From positions 1-64,000 of the forward strand of contig JACJYA010000004.1 in assembly GCA_020636315.1 (NCBI GenBank): a stretch of 64,000 nt of DNA, read 5' to 3'. Under the pieces are notes generated by a model. That model was not told where the DNA came from. It saw only the letters and a program-made list of their open reading frames with translations, and made no database searches. Position 1 is the stretch's first letter. The number at the start of each line of letters is the position of its first letter. Source of the DNA: Lewinellaceae bacterium. GTDB taxonomy: Bacteria; Bacteroidota; Bacteroidia; Chitinophagales; Saprospiraceae. Made by a program: the position numbers and the translations under genes. Below, piece by piece: positions 1 through 9,659 of this stretch.

Positions 1-135
1 GCCTTTAAAAATACCAGCTTATCCGCAGATTAGCAATGGATGGTTTTGGGAAAAAAGGTCGAACAGATTACCCAATGACGGAAATATATCGCGCCGGGCA
101 GAGGGCTCCGGTAAGGCCGGCAGGAAAAATGAGGG

Positions 136-729
136 TCAGGAGTTGAAGACTTCTTTCAGGTTGATCTCCAACTCCGGAAAAACAGCCGCCTTTGCATTCT
201 GGTCTTCGGTTAATGGCTGCAGGCCGATATACCGGCCTTCATCGTTCAGCACATAGACCAGGACGGTCTTGTCCGAAGGGTTTACCAGCCAGTATTCGCG
301 AACTCCCGATTCTTCATATACTTCGAACTTATCCCGCATTTCCTTCTTTGAGTTGCCCGGCGAAAGGATCTCAATGATCAGGCCGGGAGCTCCAAGGCAG
401 CCTCTTTCGTCTATTTTCTCAGGATCACAGATCACACACAGATCGGGCTGGACAACGGTGTGGGCCTCCTCATCACTGTTTTCTTTTGTCCTGGGCAGGC
501 GGACATCGAAAGGGGCGGAAAACGCCTGGCATTCTTTTCTATCAAAATACTGAAAAACAGCAAGGCTCAACTGCCGGGAAATTTTTTGGTGTTCCGTCCC
601 GGGAGCAGGGCTCATTTTAAAAATCTTACCTCTAATGAGCTCTACCCGTTCCTGAAACCGCCACTGGAGATAATCGGCGTAGGAGTACCGCTTGTTGACA
701 TCCAGTTTGGACAAGGTAGTCGGAGGCAT
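136..729 (-). CDS. Uma2 family (DUF820) endonuclease-like protein
   Basis: The protein belongs to the Uma2/DUF820 family, which has a PD-(D/E)XK nuclease-like fold; the cellular role of the family is not established. Family marks are the N-terminal block with RVELIRGKIFKMSP, the central VVQPDLCVI segment that supplies the conserved Asp, and the C-terminal block LIIEILSPGN followed by DKFEVYEESGVREYWLVNP. The ATG at 729 is preferred to the upstream TTG at 774 and gives about 197 residues, the usual family size. It stands alone, transcribed away from an octamer repeat array just upstream. It is one of three Uma2 genes in this window. Confidence 0.85.
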   Translation of the reverse strand: MPPTTLSKLDVNKRYSYADYLQWRFQERVELIRGKIFKMSPAPGTEHQKISRQLSLAVFQYFDRKECQAFSAPFDVRLPRTKENSDEEAHTVVQPDLCVICDPEKIDERGCLGAPGLIIEILSPGNSKKEMRDKFEVYEESGVREYWLVNPSDKTVLVYVLNDEGRYIGLQPLTEDQNAKAAVFPELEINLKEVFNS

Positions 730-809
730 TTTTGGCTTTTTCTCAAAAATACGAGAAATAGTGGTAAGGGTCAATTGACAGAAGAGGCATTTGCGGGCGG
801 AAAGGGTTA

Positions 810-914
810 GGATTGCTGGATTGTTGGAGGGGTGGAGGGGTAAACAATCTCAAGAGAACCTGAAACTCAGCCCGCTGGTTTCCAGAAACCCAGAAACCAG
901 GAAACCAGGAACAC
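810..914. repeat. Octamer-phased intergenic repeat with inverted arms
   Basis: Four 8-bp units run head to tail at 810-841: GGATTGCT, GGATTGTT, then GGAGGGGT twice. After about 40 bp, four more run at 883-914: CAGAAACC twice, AGGAAACC, AGGAACAC. The left units start with GG and the right units are C-rich, as if in opposite orientation. The inner part (865-920, minus strand) also resembles the ~90-bp element described at 60977-61066, sharing TTTCTGGAAACCAGCGGG. No coding potential is seen. Confidence 0.7.
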
Positions 915-924
915 TCCCGCTTTA

Positions 925-966
925 GCAAAAAAGCCCGGGCTCCTCTCGATGAGGGCACCCGGGCTT
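925..966 (-). terminator. Rho-independent terminator of the giant secreted protein gene
   Basis: On the minus strand the 9-bp arm AAGCCCGGG (958-966) pairs perfectly with CCCGGGCTT (931-939) across an 18-nt loop and is followed by a T run. It lies 22 bp past the stop codon at 988. Confidence 0.9.
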
Positions 967-987
967 CTCATTAAAACTAAAGACAGC

Positions 988-3900
988 TTATTCGATGATG
1001 ATCATCTTCTTTGTTGCGGTGTAATCCGACGTCTCTACAGTGTAGTACAATACACCAGCGGCGGGCAGCTCACCGGAATGCAGCACCAGGCTGTTGTAGC
1101 CCTTCACGCCATCCAGGCGCACCAGTTTAAGGACTTTTCCGGTAACATCACTGACGGTTACCGTCACCTTATCGCCGGCAGGCAGGTTGAAGCCGACCAC
1201 CGTTTCGCCCCGGAAGGGGTTGGGGGTGTTCTGATACAGCTCGAACCTCTCCGCCGAAGTTACTTCAGAGCCGGAGAAGGTTAAGGCCACATCCAGGAAG
1301 TCTCCGTTGTTGCGGTAGGCTTCCGCTTTGGTGATGCGGGAATTAACACTTAACAGCTCGCTAAGCCGGCCATCGGTTTTGGCTCTGAATACGAGGCTGA
1401 ACATGAGAGATTTCGCGTTACGCGTTTCGCCACTCGCCATTTGGTTCCAGCTCGTCGTTATCAGGCCTTCGGCGGCATAAACCATGCCGAAGTTCTCTTC
1501 CTTCACTTCTCCTTCAATGATATCCAGGAAGTCCAGGGCGTCGTTGTCGAACGCCAGGGTGGCCTGGTATCCTTCGATGGAGGCAATGTCGGCTGCAGTA
1601 AAGGCAACGGTGTATTCTGCGCCTGCTTTAACTTCAGCGTCCTCCAGGTCAAAGGCAAAGGTTCCGGCAAAGCTGCGGCCTTCGGTTCCGGCAAGGCCAT
1701 TCGCCTGGGCGTCCAGGTTGACGTCGCCGATCTTGATGGCCACGAAGTCTGCATCACTGATCCCCGTTCCCGGCAGGTTGTTGATGTTGACAATTTCCGG
1801 GAAGGTTTCAAACCACGGGTTATTCGGGCGCGGGAAAACGTAGGAACGCTTCACAAAGCGCCAGCTGGTATTGTTGCTGAACTGGGTGTCGATCGACAGG
1901 ATCAGCTTGCGCAACTGGATCAGGTCGAGCGTAGTGATTGACCGGCTGTTGTTCACGTCGGCAGCGATCATTTTGTAGGGGCTGTTCAGCGGCTGTACCC
2001 CCAGGATGTGCTTGCTCATCAACACCAGGTCGAAGGTGGAAACGCCGTTGAGGTAGCCTGAGTTATGGCTCGGCGTGATGGTATAATCATACCCCTCTGA
2101 CAGGTTGTCGAAACGATAAGCACCGTTGCTGCCCGTCACTACCGATGCCGAAGCCTGGCCCGAGAGGCTGACCCGTACTCCTTCCACAGCCTCGTCCTCC
2201 TCGGTGGCAATCGCACCGGCAGCGCCAACGACCAGAGAATCTGCTCCACACCAGTTGTTGAAATCCCGAACCAGGATGAACGTCTCACACTTGTCGCTGT
2301 TTCCGGCGCCATCATAAGCCCATATCTCCACCGGCAGTGTGCCGCTGTTCAGGGTGTCTGCACAGGTTAACAACAGGGAACCGGCATTGGTGTTCTGCGG
2401 GCTGCCCACCCGGTTTATCGAGTAGTGTACCGGGCCGGTGCAGTCCGTTATCGCAGAGGCGATAAAGTCGCTGGCCCAGACCGTCATCTGGCCGGCGTCG
2501 GGTTCATCGTCACCATCCAGGTCAACCGGCATCAGGTCGGTAGCCAGGCCATTGATGCAGACCGGGGCCGGAGCCTTGCAGTCGATCACGTTGAAGGCCA
2601 ACAGCTTCTCATTGGTATTGCCACAACCGTCCCTCACCTGTACTTTGAAAATGTGGTTCCCGATCGGGAAGCGGCCATTGAGCTGGTAGTTCGGGAAAGT
2701 GCCGGTAAGGCGGAAGTCATCGAACCGGCCATCCGTCAGGTTCAGCAGGTTGGCGTCGATGGTTCCATTGCCGTCTTCATCGAAGAACACGCCGATCTCC
2801 AGGTCATTGGGCGTACAGCTCTCCTCGATGCGGAACGGAAGGCCCACCAGGCCGGTGCAGGCCACGTTGTCGTAGGAACAGAAGTCCTGCGGGGTGGCAA
2901 TGATCTCCGGAGAGATATTGTCGTGCACCTTGATGACCTGGGTGTATTGATAAAAACCTCCGTCGTAGTCGGCCTTGCGCCAGAAATCGTCAATGAAAAG
3001 ACAGCGGTTTTCGAAGGATCGCGGAATGTTGTTGTTCGCTGTTTCGTCGTTGTCCTTGTCGATGTAAGAATAGCCGCCCGGGCGGTGCAGCAGCCATACG
3101 CCGCCGTTGGATGGAAGCCAGGCGTCACTGTCTCCGGCGCCGTTTGCCGAAAGCATGTAGCCCAGGTTACCGTCGCAGTCTTCGTCACGGCCGATAACCA
3201 TCGGGGCGGATTCGCCGTCGTACTGGCACCAGTTGAGCACTTTCCATTTGCGGAAGATCTTGTAGCACTCATTGCCGGAGGTTGCCGTAAACAATTCGTC
3301 GGTTTTGCTGACGGCCAGCAGGTCGCAGCCGATCTCGTTGTAGGTTACGCTGTCCGGCTCTACGCTGCCACACTGCAGGTTGGCTTCATCGGCCGGGAAG
3401 TGGATCTCGAAGTTGTGCACTTCATTGATCGTCACTATCTGGCGGCAAACATTGGTGCTTTGGTTGCCGTGAATATCCGTAACGCGGAAATTGCGCGTGA
3501 TGGTGCCATACCCACATTCCAGGTCAGGAGATGAGAAGCTGGTGATCTCAGCAACACCGCAGTTGTCCTCGCCCATAGCTTCGCCGAACAGTTCGTTCAT
3601 CTGATCGAGGTCTGCCGGGTCGAAGTTATATGGCAGGCCGTCACAGTCAACCGAAACCGGGTGGGGGGCAAAGCAGTAAGGCCGGGCCTTTTCCTCCGGG
3701 GTTATTTCCATCCAGCAGGTGTTGATGTTGCCGGCTTTGTCAATGACGCGCATCTCGATCGTGATGGTTATGCCGACGTCACAGCAGAAGAAATCGACGT
3801 AGGGGCCCCAGTTGGAGTACCCGTTCTGGTTGCCGCAATCGTAGAGGATGGAGTTGAAATAGTTCCGACGCACTTCAATGCGGTCAATTTCGCAGTTGTC

Positions 3901-6900
3901 AGTTGCGCTCTCGTTGATGGCTTCGGCGTAAACGCGCGCCCTTACATTGGGTAAAGCCCCCTGGTAGCTGTTGTTGCCCCCGCCGATGGATATGATCAGC
4001 TCATCATCACAGATGGCCGTCGGCTCTATCTGGTCTCTGACTGAGAACGGGCAGTAGGTAACCACCTTGTTGCCGCAGTCGTCCTCGACGGTATAACGGA
4101 AGTAGTGGTTGCCCTGGGGAATGCCGCTGACCAGCCGTGTAGGTGCGTTCCAGAGAATGGTGCGCAACACTACCGTATCGATCCGGGTGCCGATCAGGAT
4201 GCCATACTGGTTGGTTACCGGTACTTCCACCTCGGTCACGATCTCGCTCTTGACCTGATAGCCGGAACAGTTGTCCGCCACCGTTGGAAGCGGCACGGCA
4301 AAAGCGCCGGTACAGCTCCAGGGGCTGGTAGAGAACACCAGTGGGTCGGGCGTGCCGTCCCAGTCGTAGTCCTGGCCGGGGCAGCTTACTTCCGGAGCGG
4401 TAAAGTCCCCGACTTTTATCAGCTGGTCGAAATGCAGGAAGCCGGTGCCGGCATTCAGCGGGTCACACCAGTTGATGATATCCCAGGTACGAACAAATTT
4501 GTAAGCACCGGTACACACGTCGATTACCGGCCCGTCGGAAAACCCGGCGCCAATGCTGCAGTAGCTGTCCTCCAGGTTGAATATGCCGCTGACCGTTACA
4601 ACGAAAGGATAACCGGTGGTTTCCGGCGCGGGGTGGCCGTTAGCCAGCACAGGAAAGTCCTGGTCACACTCGATGGGAACCGTGAACGGCGGCATCTGAA
4701 GGTCTGCCAGCCCAGGGCGGTTCAGCGTGATCTGCTGAGTGCAGGTTGAAGTGTTGCCCTTGTCGTCAACAGCCGTAAAGGTGCGGTTGATGACAATGGG
4801 AGCGCAATCGCCGGCGGAAGCATAGGTGTCAACAAAAGATATGGCGACATTATCATCGCAGTTATCCGTTGCCGAGGGCCGGCCGGTAATGCTCAGGCTT
4901 GCCGGGTTGTTGAAGATCAGGTCAAAGTCTTCGCAAAACAGCGGCAGGGCAATCTGAAGCTGGCTGGTTGGAAAGCCGTTAAAAGTAGTGTCGTATTGCC
5001 AGGACCAGTCCACCGGGTCCTGGTAGGCATCGAAATCCCACTCGCCGAGCCAGCCGTCGCCGTCACTGAAGACTACCCAGTTGTAAGCTCCGGTATCGTT
5101 GGCGCCGTAGGTGGAGGTAAAGATAAAATAGGTCTCGTACCGGCGCAGGGGCAGCGTAATGCGCACCACCGGGTCGAAAAAGCCTCCGACCGGGCCCTGG
5201 TTACCGCCAAAACCTCCCAGCCCGTTCAGGACCAGGAAGTTGTCATCCACCTGAGCGATGATGTTCTCACAGGGGTTATTCGGGTTGAAGCTGCCCTGGT
5301 AGATCGCCACAAAACCATCACTGGCGAAGTCGTGATCCAGGTAGAAGGTGAAGTAGTCATCTTCACTGACCTGGAATGGAATAAGCTCATAGTAATGGTT
5401 GCCGGCCTGGGTGCCCGACCCATCGATAAAACAGGAGTAGTTGTTCAGCACGATCTGAGGATCACCGGCCGAAAGGTTCCCACTGAGGGTGTGCACCGTC
5501 TGGGAAATTGTTCCCGTATTGGTATTATCCGGACAGCCGAGCACCGGCCTGGTCTTATCCTCTCCGGTGACGAAGCCCCAGCAGGGAAGGAATCCGGGTA
5601 CCGGAGCCACGCCCGGGCGAAGGCTTATCTCGTAGATGAACTGGCCGTGGCCATCCAGAATGGGGCCGTTGGCCGGGTTGTCGTCATTGACGATCGTCAA
5701 TTGAAAATCATCTTCCGTCAGGCAGCCGAATTCACCGTCCAGGACCATATCCGGAGTGATCAGGCGCTGGCAGTTGGCGTCCAGGGTTACGTTCAGGTCA
5801 TCATTGCAGGCCAGGTTGGTGGCCGCAGCCGGTGGCCGGATGACTACTATAAAGAAATCTTCCTGGCGGATATTCCCGGCGGCATCCTGAGCCGTGATCA
5901 GGATCTGATAGACTCCCGGGTTAAAAACACCGACAAAAGTATCGCCGCCCGGCGAATCCAGGACAATACCCCCCACGTTAGCCGGGTTGACCGTGACAGT
6001 AAACCGGGAGCCCGGCACCAGGGTTGGCCCGAAAGTATGGTCCCCGTCGCAGTTATCCGTTACGGTCACTTCGAAAAATATTGTGGCCGGATTTGGGTCA
6101 CAGGGGTCCAGCGTCACATTGATATCCTGGGAAGGATAGATGATCAGCGGCGCCCAGGTGTCCGGCTGGCTGACAACCTGCAGCGTGGCGTCCACCTGGC
6201 GGAAGTTGCCCGCTATGTCCGTATAGTTGGCCGTGATCACTGCTCCGTCATCATCCTCCGTCAGGATGCGCTCAAACTCGAAATAGCCCTGTGCCAGGTC
6301 ATAACCGGCCAGGGGCGTCAGCGTCGTCGTCCCGTTGGCATTGGTATAAGTGAAGTGCAGGCGGTTCAGGCTGATCGACGGGTCGCAGTCGTCGGTCACC
6401 GTGATGGCAAACCGGCCCGTCATCTGGTTCGTACACGCCGGCAGCAGGTACGTCAGGTTGCCCGGCATCGTGATGTCCGGCAACTGGTCCGCTTCCTGCA
6501 CCACCGTGAACAGCGTCTGTACCGTCACTCCGCCGTAGGATACGTCGATCGGGTAGATCCCCGGGGTGAGGTTGCCCACCGCTTCGAAGAACGCAAAACC
6601 GTCTTCCTCCTGGATGTAAACTACCGTCAGCGGCGCGCCGCTCACCGTGATCTGCCCCGTCAGGTTATCGTTCGGCGATATGCCGCAGTCATATACATTT
6701 CCAGTGAAGAACACCGAAGCGCTCGACTGGCAGGCCGGGATCGAGAACTGCCCGTTGCCCGATACATCCACGATCGGCGCCGGGTCCGGAGCCTGGTTCA
6801 CCGTGATGGTGAACGAATAGTAGGCTACGTTGCCGTCATCGTCCGTTGAGGTGTAGCTGACCGTGTAGGGGCTGCCGGCCGGCGACAGCAGGGAGCCGCT

Positions 6901-7479
6901 GCCAGGGCCGCCGGTGTGCGCCAGGATCGGCGCCAGGTCACAATCGTCAACCGTCGATACCGTCCAGTTCACCGGAACGCCGTCCGGGTCACAGCTCGGA
7001 ACCTCGATCACCATGTTGCCCGGGCCGTAGATCTGTGGCTCCCGGACATCGTCAACGATGATCGTATAAGTTTGGGTAACGGAACCGCTCGGCCCGTCCT
7101 TGCGAATGGTCAGCGTGTTGGTGCCTACCGCCGCGATAACGTCCAGCACATAAGTTCCGCCTCCGCCCATGAGCATCAGTGTAGCATCCGGGGTCACTGA
7201 GGTAGAGGTTGTGCTCGTCGAGATGTAAGCATCCGCCGTGGCCGCAAACGGGTTGGCAGGGTCAAATACAAATACCGTCCACTGGAACTGGTACGCACAT
7301 TGCCCTTCGGGCAGCACCTTGGTAATGACCGGCGCCGGTACCTGCCCGGCCGCATCGGCAACCATAAGCTGCGGCTGCGCATACGCCTGATGGGCCCCGG
7401 CAAAGCCGAACACCATAAGGAGCGACAGTGCTTTTAGCCAGTTGAAGGTAGAAACGAAAGTAAAATTCGTTCTTTCCAT
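988..7479 (-). CDS. Giant secreted HYR/Ig-like repeat protein with dockerin-like, cohesin-like and T9SS sorting modules
   Basis: A cell-surface or secreted protein of about 2163 residues. The ATG at 7479 is chosen because it directly precedes a signal peptide (LSLLMVFGFAGAHQAYAQ); a longer frame to 7539 exists. Most of the length is a series of ~80-120 residue beta-sandwich repeats with the recurring pattern D-x-C-D and D-x-x-G-N, as in HYR and SprB-type repeats. Near the C-terminus follow a carboxypeptidase-regulatory or SdrD-like module (about 2000-2220), a dockerin-like Ca-binding pair (ADVNNSRSITTLDLIQLRK, near 1900-1970, with GDVNLDAQ near 1730), a cohesin-like domain (about 1300-1690), and a type A T9SS sorting domain beginning FELYQNTPNPF (near 1240). 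It is monocistronic with its own terminator. Adhesion or surface-layer function is inference. Confidence 0.9.
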   Translation of the reverse strand: MERTNFTFVSTFNWLKALSLLMVFGFAGAHQAYAQPQLMVADAAGQVPAPVITKVLPEGQCAYQFQWTVFVFDPANPFAATADAYISTSTTSTSVTPDATLMLMGGGGTYVLDVIAAVGTNTLTIRKDGPSGSVTQTYTIIVDDVREPQIYGPGNMVIEVPSCDPDGVPVNWTVSTVDDCDLAPILAHTGGPGSGSLLSPAGSPYTVSYTSTDDDGNVAYYSFTITVNQAPDPAPIVDVSGNGQFSIPACQSSASVFFTGNVYDCGISPNDNLTGQITVSGAPLTVVYIQEEDGFAFFEAVGNLTPGIYPIDVSYGGVTVQTLFTVVQEADQLPDITMPGNLTYLLPACTNQMTGRFAITVTDDCDPSISLNRLHFTYTNANGTTTLTPLAGYDLAQGYFEFERILTEDDDGAVITANYTDIAGNFRQVDATLQVVSQPDTWAPLIIYPSQDINVTLDPCDPNPATIFFEVTVTDNCDGDHTFGPTLVPGSRFTVTVNPANVGGIVLDSPGGDTFVGVFNPGVYQILITAQDAAGNIRQEDFFIVVIRPPAAATNLACNDDLNVTLDANCQRLITPDMVLDGEFGCLTEDDFQLTIVNDDNPANGPILDGHGQFIYEISLRPGVAPVPGFLPCWGFVTGEDKTRPVLGCPDNTNTGTISQTVHTLSGNLSAGDPQIVLNNYSCFIDGSGTQAGNHYYELIPFQVSEDDYFTFYLDHDFASDGFVAIYQGSFNPNNPCENIIAQVDDNFLVLNGLGGFGGNQGPVGGFFDPVVRITLPLRRYETYFIFTSTYGANDTGAYNWVVFSDGDGWLGEWDFDAYQDPVDWSWQYDTTFNGFPTSQLQIALPLFCEDFDLIFNNPASLSITGRPSATDNCDDNVAISFVDTYASAGDCAPIVINRTFTAVDDKGNTSTCTQQITLNRPGLADLQMPPFTVPIECDQDFPVLANGHPAPETTGYPFVVTVSGIFNLEDSYCSIGAGFSDGPVIDVCTGAYKFVRTWDIINWCDPLNAGTGFLHFDQLIKVGDFTAPEVSCPGQDYDWDGTPDPLVFSTSPWSCTGAFAVPLPTVADNCSGYQVKSEIVTEVEVPVTNQYGILIGTRIDTVVLRTILWNAPTRLVSGIPQGNHYFRYTVEDDCGNKVVTYCPFSVRDQIEPTAICDDELIISIGGGNNSYQGALPNVRARVYAEAINESATDNCEIDRIEVRRNYFNSILYDCGNQNGYSNWGPYVDFFCCDVGITITIEMRVIDKAGNINTCWMEITPEEKARPYCFAPHPVSVDCDGLPYNFDPADLDQMNELFGEAMGEDNCGVAEITSFSSPDLECGYGTITRNFRVTDIHGNQSTNVCRQIVTINEVHNFEIHFPADEANLQCGSVEPDSVTYNEIGCDLLAVSKTDELFTATSGNECYKIFRKWKVLNWCQYDGESAPMVIGRDEDCDGNLGYMLSANGAGDSDAWLPSNGGVWLLHRPGGYSYIDKDNDETANNNIPRSFENRCLFIDDFWRKADYDGGFYQYTQVIKVHDNISPEIIATPQDFCSYDNVACTGLVGLPFRIEESCTPNDLEIGVFFDEDGNGTIDANLLNLTDGRFDDFRLTGTFPNYQLNGRFPIGNHIFKVQVRDGCGNTNEKLLAFNVIDCKAPAPVCINGLATDLMPVDLDGDDEPDAGQMTVWASDFIASAITDCTGPVHYSINRVGSPQNTNAGSLLLTCADTLNSGTLPVEIWAYDGAGNSDKCETFILVRDFNNWCGADSLVVGAAGAIATEEDEAVEGVRVSLSGQASASVVTGSNGAYRFDNLSEGYDYTITPSHNSGYLNGVSTFDLVLMSKHILGVQPLNSPYKMIAADVNNSRSITTLDLIQLRKLILSIDTQFSNNTSWRFVKRSYVFPRPNNPWFETFPEIVNINNLPGTGISDADFVAIKIGDVNLDAQANGLAGTEGRSFAGTFAFDLEDAEVKAGAEYTVAFTAADIASIEGYQATLAFDNDALDFLDIIEGEVKEENFGMVYAAEGLITTSWNQMASGETRNAKSLMFSLVFRAKTDGRLSELLSVNSRITKAEAYRNNGDFLDVALTFSGSEVTSAERFELYQNTPNPFRGETVVGFNLPAGDKVTVTVSDVTGKVLKLVRLDGVKGYNSLVLHSGELPAAGVLYYTVETSDYTATKKMIIIE

Positions 7480-7942
7480 AAGATTACAATTTGTTTTAAA
7501 GATTGATTTTATTGAAAAAATAGGCCATGTCATGATCATAGGACCCCTACCCTCCCCCGAAGGCCAAAGCCTTCATCAGAAGCTACAGGTACAGGGCATT
7601 ACTGCTACTTAGACAGCAGCCCGGGCATAGAACACTTAGTGTCGTTTGGGAAAGATCCGCAATGCGATAAAAGGAAAGCAGTTGCAGGGGCGATGAGCCC
7701 CCCGGTTTTGAGGAATGGATGTCTTTTTGTTCATGGGATCAATGTTAAGCGTCAAATACTCTTCGTCGTCGTCAGCCCGCATTTCACTTTTCGGGCTACT
7801 TGACGAGTACAAATATATATCAACATTATTTATACTTCCTACCTCCGGATGGGCATTTGAGCACTTCTAATAGATTTCTAATCTTTAGTATATCAGAGAG
7901 CTATCGTAATCTACTGCCCCCCGACAAACTATTCTCTATATT
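7480..7942. other. Intergenic gap upstream of the giant gene and downstream of the repressor gene
   Basis: No coding potential was found. The gap contains a hairpin at 7770-7805 (outer arms CGTCA/TGACG, inner arms AGCCCG/CGGGCT), a small GC-rich stem near 7690-7705 (GGGGC/GCCCC), and at 7810-7817 a minus-strand match to the Bacteroidota -7 box TAnnTTTG without a clear -33 box. If used, it would give a leader of about 320 nt to the giant gene. Confidence 0.45.
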
Positions 7943-8662
7943 TCAGGCAATGGCGTGAGAAGTCAGGCGGCATTTTACCTTCAGGATCTGGCGCACTTCT
8001 TCCAGTTCAACATCGTAGGGTTTGTAAACATCATCATTGTCAGAGATAAGGCGGAGGCGGGCCACTTCATTGCCTTCTCTGACCTGCTGAATGCGTTTGG
8101 CCACCACGGTGTCGGTAACGATGACATAGACGTGGTTGTCCCTCAGTGGCGTGCCGCGCTCCACCGGTTCGCAGACGACGACGTCTCCATTGGTGATGGT
8201 GGGCAACATGCTGTCTCCGTTTATTTCGAAGGCCAGGAGTTCTCCGTCGAGGCCGGGAATGGAGAAGCGCTGCAGGTTGTCGAGAAATTCGCGGTCCTGG
8301 TGTTCGAGGGCGTAGCCGGCCATGGCCCTTTCGGGAACGAGCATGATGTTCTCCCGGCCACCGCGTTGCCTTTCGTGAATGGACCGGGCAGGGATCTCCC
8401 CTTCCACTCCGTAACCATCCAGGAACATTTCATCTTCAATACCGAAGACGAAATTGGCATTGATACCATAAGTTTCAAACAAGCTGGTGAGCTGATCCAC
8501 TGTGATGTTGCGCTGGCCTTTGAGGATACTGTTGATCACATGGTTGTAAGTCCCCAGTTTTTTGGCGATATCCGACTTGCCTTTAATAAAATTGTTCTTT
8601 TCCAGCTCGTGGAATATCTTCCTAAAACGCTCGTTTACAATATTATCTGAAAAGTTTCCCAT
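7943..8662 (-). CDS. LexA/CI-like repressor with helix-turn-helix and S24 self-cleavage domain
   Basis: Transcriptional regulator of 239 residues. The N-terminal ~65 residues form an XRE-type helix-turn-helix region (KSDIAKKLGTYNHVINSILKG). The C-terminal half is an S24 peptidase domain with all parts needed for autocleavage: the Ala115-Gly116 scissile bond (AMAGY), Ser151 (NGDSMLPTI) and Lys189 (VVAKRI). By analogy with LexA and phage CI, RecA filament contact or another stress would trigger cleavage and derepression; that is family knowledge. The divergent neighbour is a glucosaminidase, and the gap between them holds palindromes that could be its operators. It may be a SOS-like or general stress repressor; no prophage genes are nearby. 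Confidence 0.9.
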   Translation of the reverse strand: MGNFSDNIVNERFRKIFHELEKNNFIKGKSDIAKKLGTYNHVINSILKGQRNITVDQLTSLFETYGINANFVFGIEDEMFLDGYGVEGEIPARSIHERQRGGRENIMLVPERAMAGYALEHQDREFLDNLQRFSIPGLDGELLAFEINGDSMLPTITNGDVVVCEPVERGTPLRDNHVYVIVTDTVVAKRIQQVREGNEVARLRLISDNDDVYKPYDVELEEVRQILKVKCRLTSHAIA

Positions 8663-8675
8663 TTTTAAATAAAAA

Positions 8676-8701
8676 TGTTTTAAAAAAATTGTTTTTAAAC
8701 A
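8676..8701. promoter_or_regulatory. Candidate operator: 26-bp imperfect palindrome
   Basis: Eleven of 13 symmetric positions pair, with outer arms TGTTT and AAACA. It lies 14 bp upstream of the repressor start codon and overlaps the -33 region of the divergent promoter, a position expected for autoregulation. Binding is inferred. Confidence 0.45.
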
Positions 8702-8720
8702 ACTTTTTGTTTTATATTTG
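8689..8720 (+). promoter_or_regulatory. Bacteroidota-type promoter of the glucosaminidase gene
   Basis: TATATTTG at 8713-8720 matches the -7 consensus TAnnTTTG, and TTG at 8689-8691 lies 21 bp upstream, within the usual -33/-7 spacing. The start codon of the downstream gene is at 8801. Confidence 0.6.
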
Positions 8721-8730
8721 TAGTCAAAGG

Positions 8731-8764
8731 ATGCAATTCACAACAAGGAAATGCAATTTTGCAT
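8731..8764. promoter_or_regulatory. Direct repeat plus palindrome in the glucosaminidase leader
   Basis: ATGCAATT occurs at 8731-8738 and again at 8751-8758, exactly 20 bp (about two helical turns) apart. The second copy is the left half of a 14-bp palindrome, ATGCAA-TT-TTGCAT, at 8751-8764. Placed just downstream of the -7 box, it is a plausible repressor site. Confidence 0.45.
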
Positions 8765-8800
8765 CTAAAGATACAAAAAGTTTCCCAAAATAGAAAGTTT

Positions 8801-9601
8801 ATGCGTACCGAACGGCCAGATAATGTCCAGATCCATCAGAGGAAGAAACAGAACAGCCAGCTTTACCAGCAGTCCCGGCGCGTCAGGCGCGGAGGTGGCG
8901 GCCCGCTGCCCGATATTACCCTGAGGGATATCCTTCGCCACTTGTGGCTGGGGGCCAACAAATTGTTGGTAGCCCTTCGGTATCAGTTTCACCGCCTTAC
9001 CGCCGGAGCGTTCAGCAACCTTCGCCTGCCCTGGTACAAGATCGCTTTCGCCGTATTCATCCTGCTAATTGTCACAAAAAAAGACATTCAGTTTTCAATT
9101 AATATGAAGGCTCCCTTGTCAGGTTTTTCCAACACGGATGCGGCCGGCAGTCAGATGAGCCTGGCCCAGCCCATTGCTCTGAGGCAAACGGAAAACGGAG
9201 GAGAAGCCCTGCAACTCGATGAACAGAAGGCTCTGGCTTACATCCGGCGCTTCAGCAAAGTAGCTGCCGCTGAAATGGACAAGTTCGGCATCCCTGCCAG
9301 CGTGAAGATGGCCCAGGGCCTGCTCGAAAGCCGGGCCGGCGAAAACCCGGAAGCCCGGCAGGCCAATAATCACTTCGGGGAGCCGCTGGCCGGCCGGCAT
9401 TTCAACAGCGCCTGGGAAAACTGGCGGGCCCACAGCCTCCTGCTCCGGAATGAATACCCCGGGCTCTTCAGGAACGGCGCCGGTTACAAACAATGGGCCG
9501 AAGCCCTGCAGCGGTCCGGCTATACCAACGACAGCCAGTACGCCCGCAAGCTGATCGAACTCATTGAAAATTTCCAGCTGTACAACCTCGACCAGTTTTA
9601 A
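8801..9601 (+). CDS. Membrane-anchored glucosaminidase-domain (FlgJ-like) protein
   Basis: Likely peptidoglycan N-acetylglucosaminidase of 266 residues. The ATG at 8801 is preferred to the upstream TTG at 8759, which lies inside a palindrome. A basic N-terminal ~75 residues is followed by one membrane segment (WYKIAFAVFILLIVT) and then the enzymatic domain (about 150-266): FGIPASVKMAQGLLESRAG carries the conserved catalytic Glu, followed by QANNHFG and a C-terminal GYTNDSQYARKLIELIE block. The stretch between NHFG and the HSLLLR helix is shorter than in typical family members, which usually have a K-C-x-x-W strand there. The gene is divergent from a self-cleaving repressor and ends in a strong terminator, so it may be induced when that repressor is cleaved (inference). 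Confidence 0.85.
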   Translation: MRTERPDNVQIHQRKKQNSQLYQQSRRVRRGGGGPLPDITLRDILRHLWLGANKLLVALRYQFHRLTAGAFSNLRLPWYKIAFAVFILLIVTKKDIQFSINMKAPLSGFSNTDAAGSQMSLAQPIALRQTENGGEALQLDEQKALAYIRRFSKVAAAEMDKFGIPASVKMAQGLLESRAGENPEARQANNHFGEPLAGRHFNSAWENWRAHSLLLRNEYPGLFRNGAGYKQWAEALQRSGYTNDSQYARKLIELIENFQLYNLDQF

Positions 9602-9659
9602 TCACTACTTAGTATTTTTTTTACTCTCCTATAAGTGGTTTTCTCATGATTATTCAGGA

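Noticed and set aside
4996..6849. Long open frame of 617 codons on the plus strand
   Set aside because: It lies opposite the giant HYR-repeat gene and has no family similarity or start signal; GC-rich genes here produce long antisense frames.
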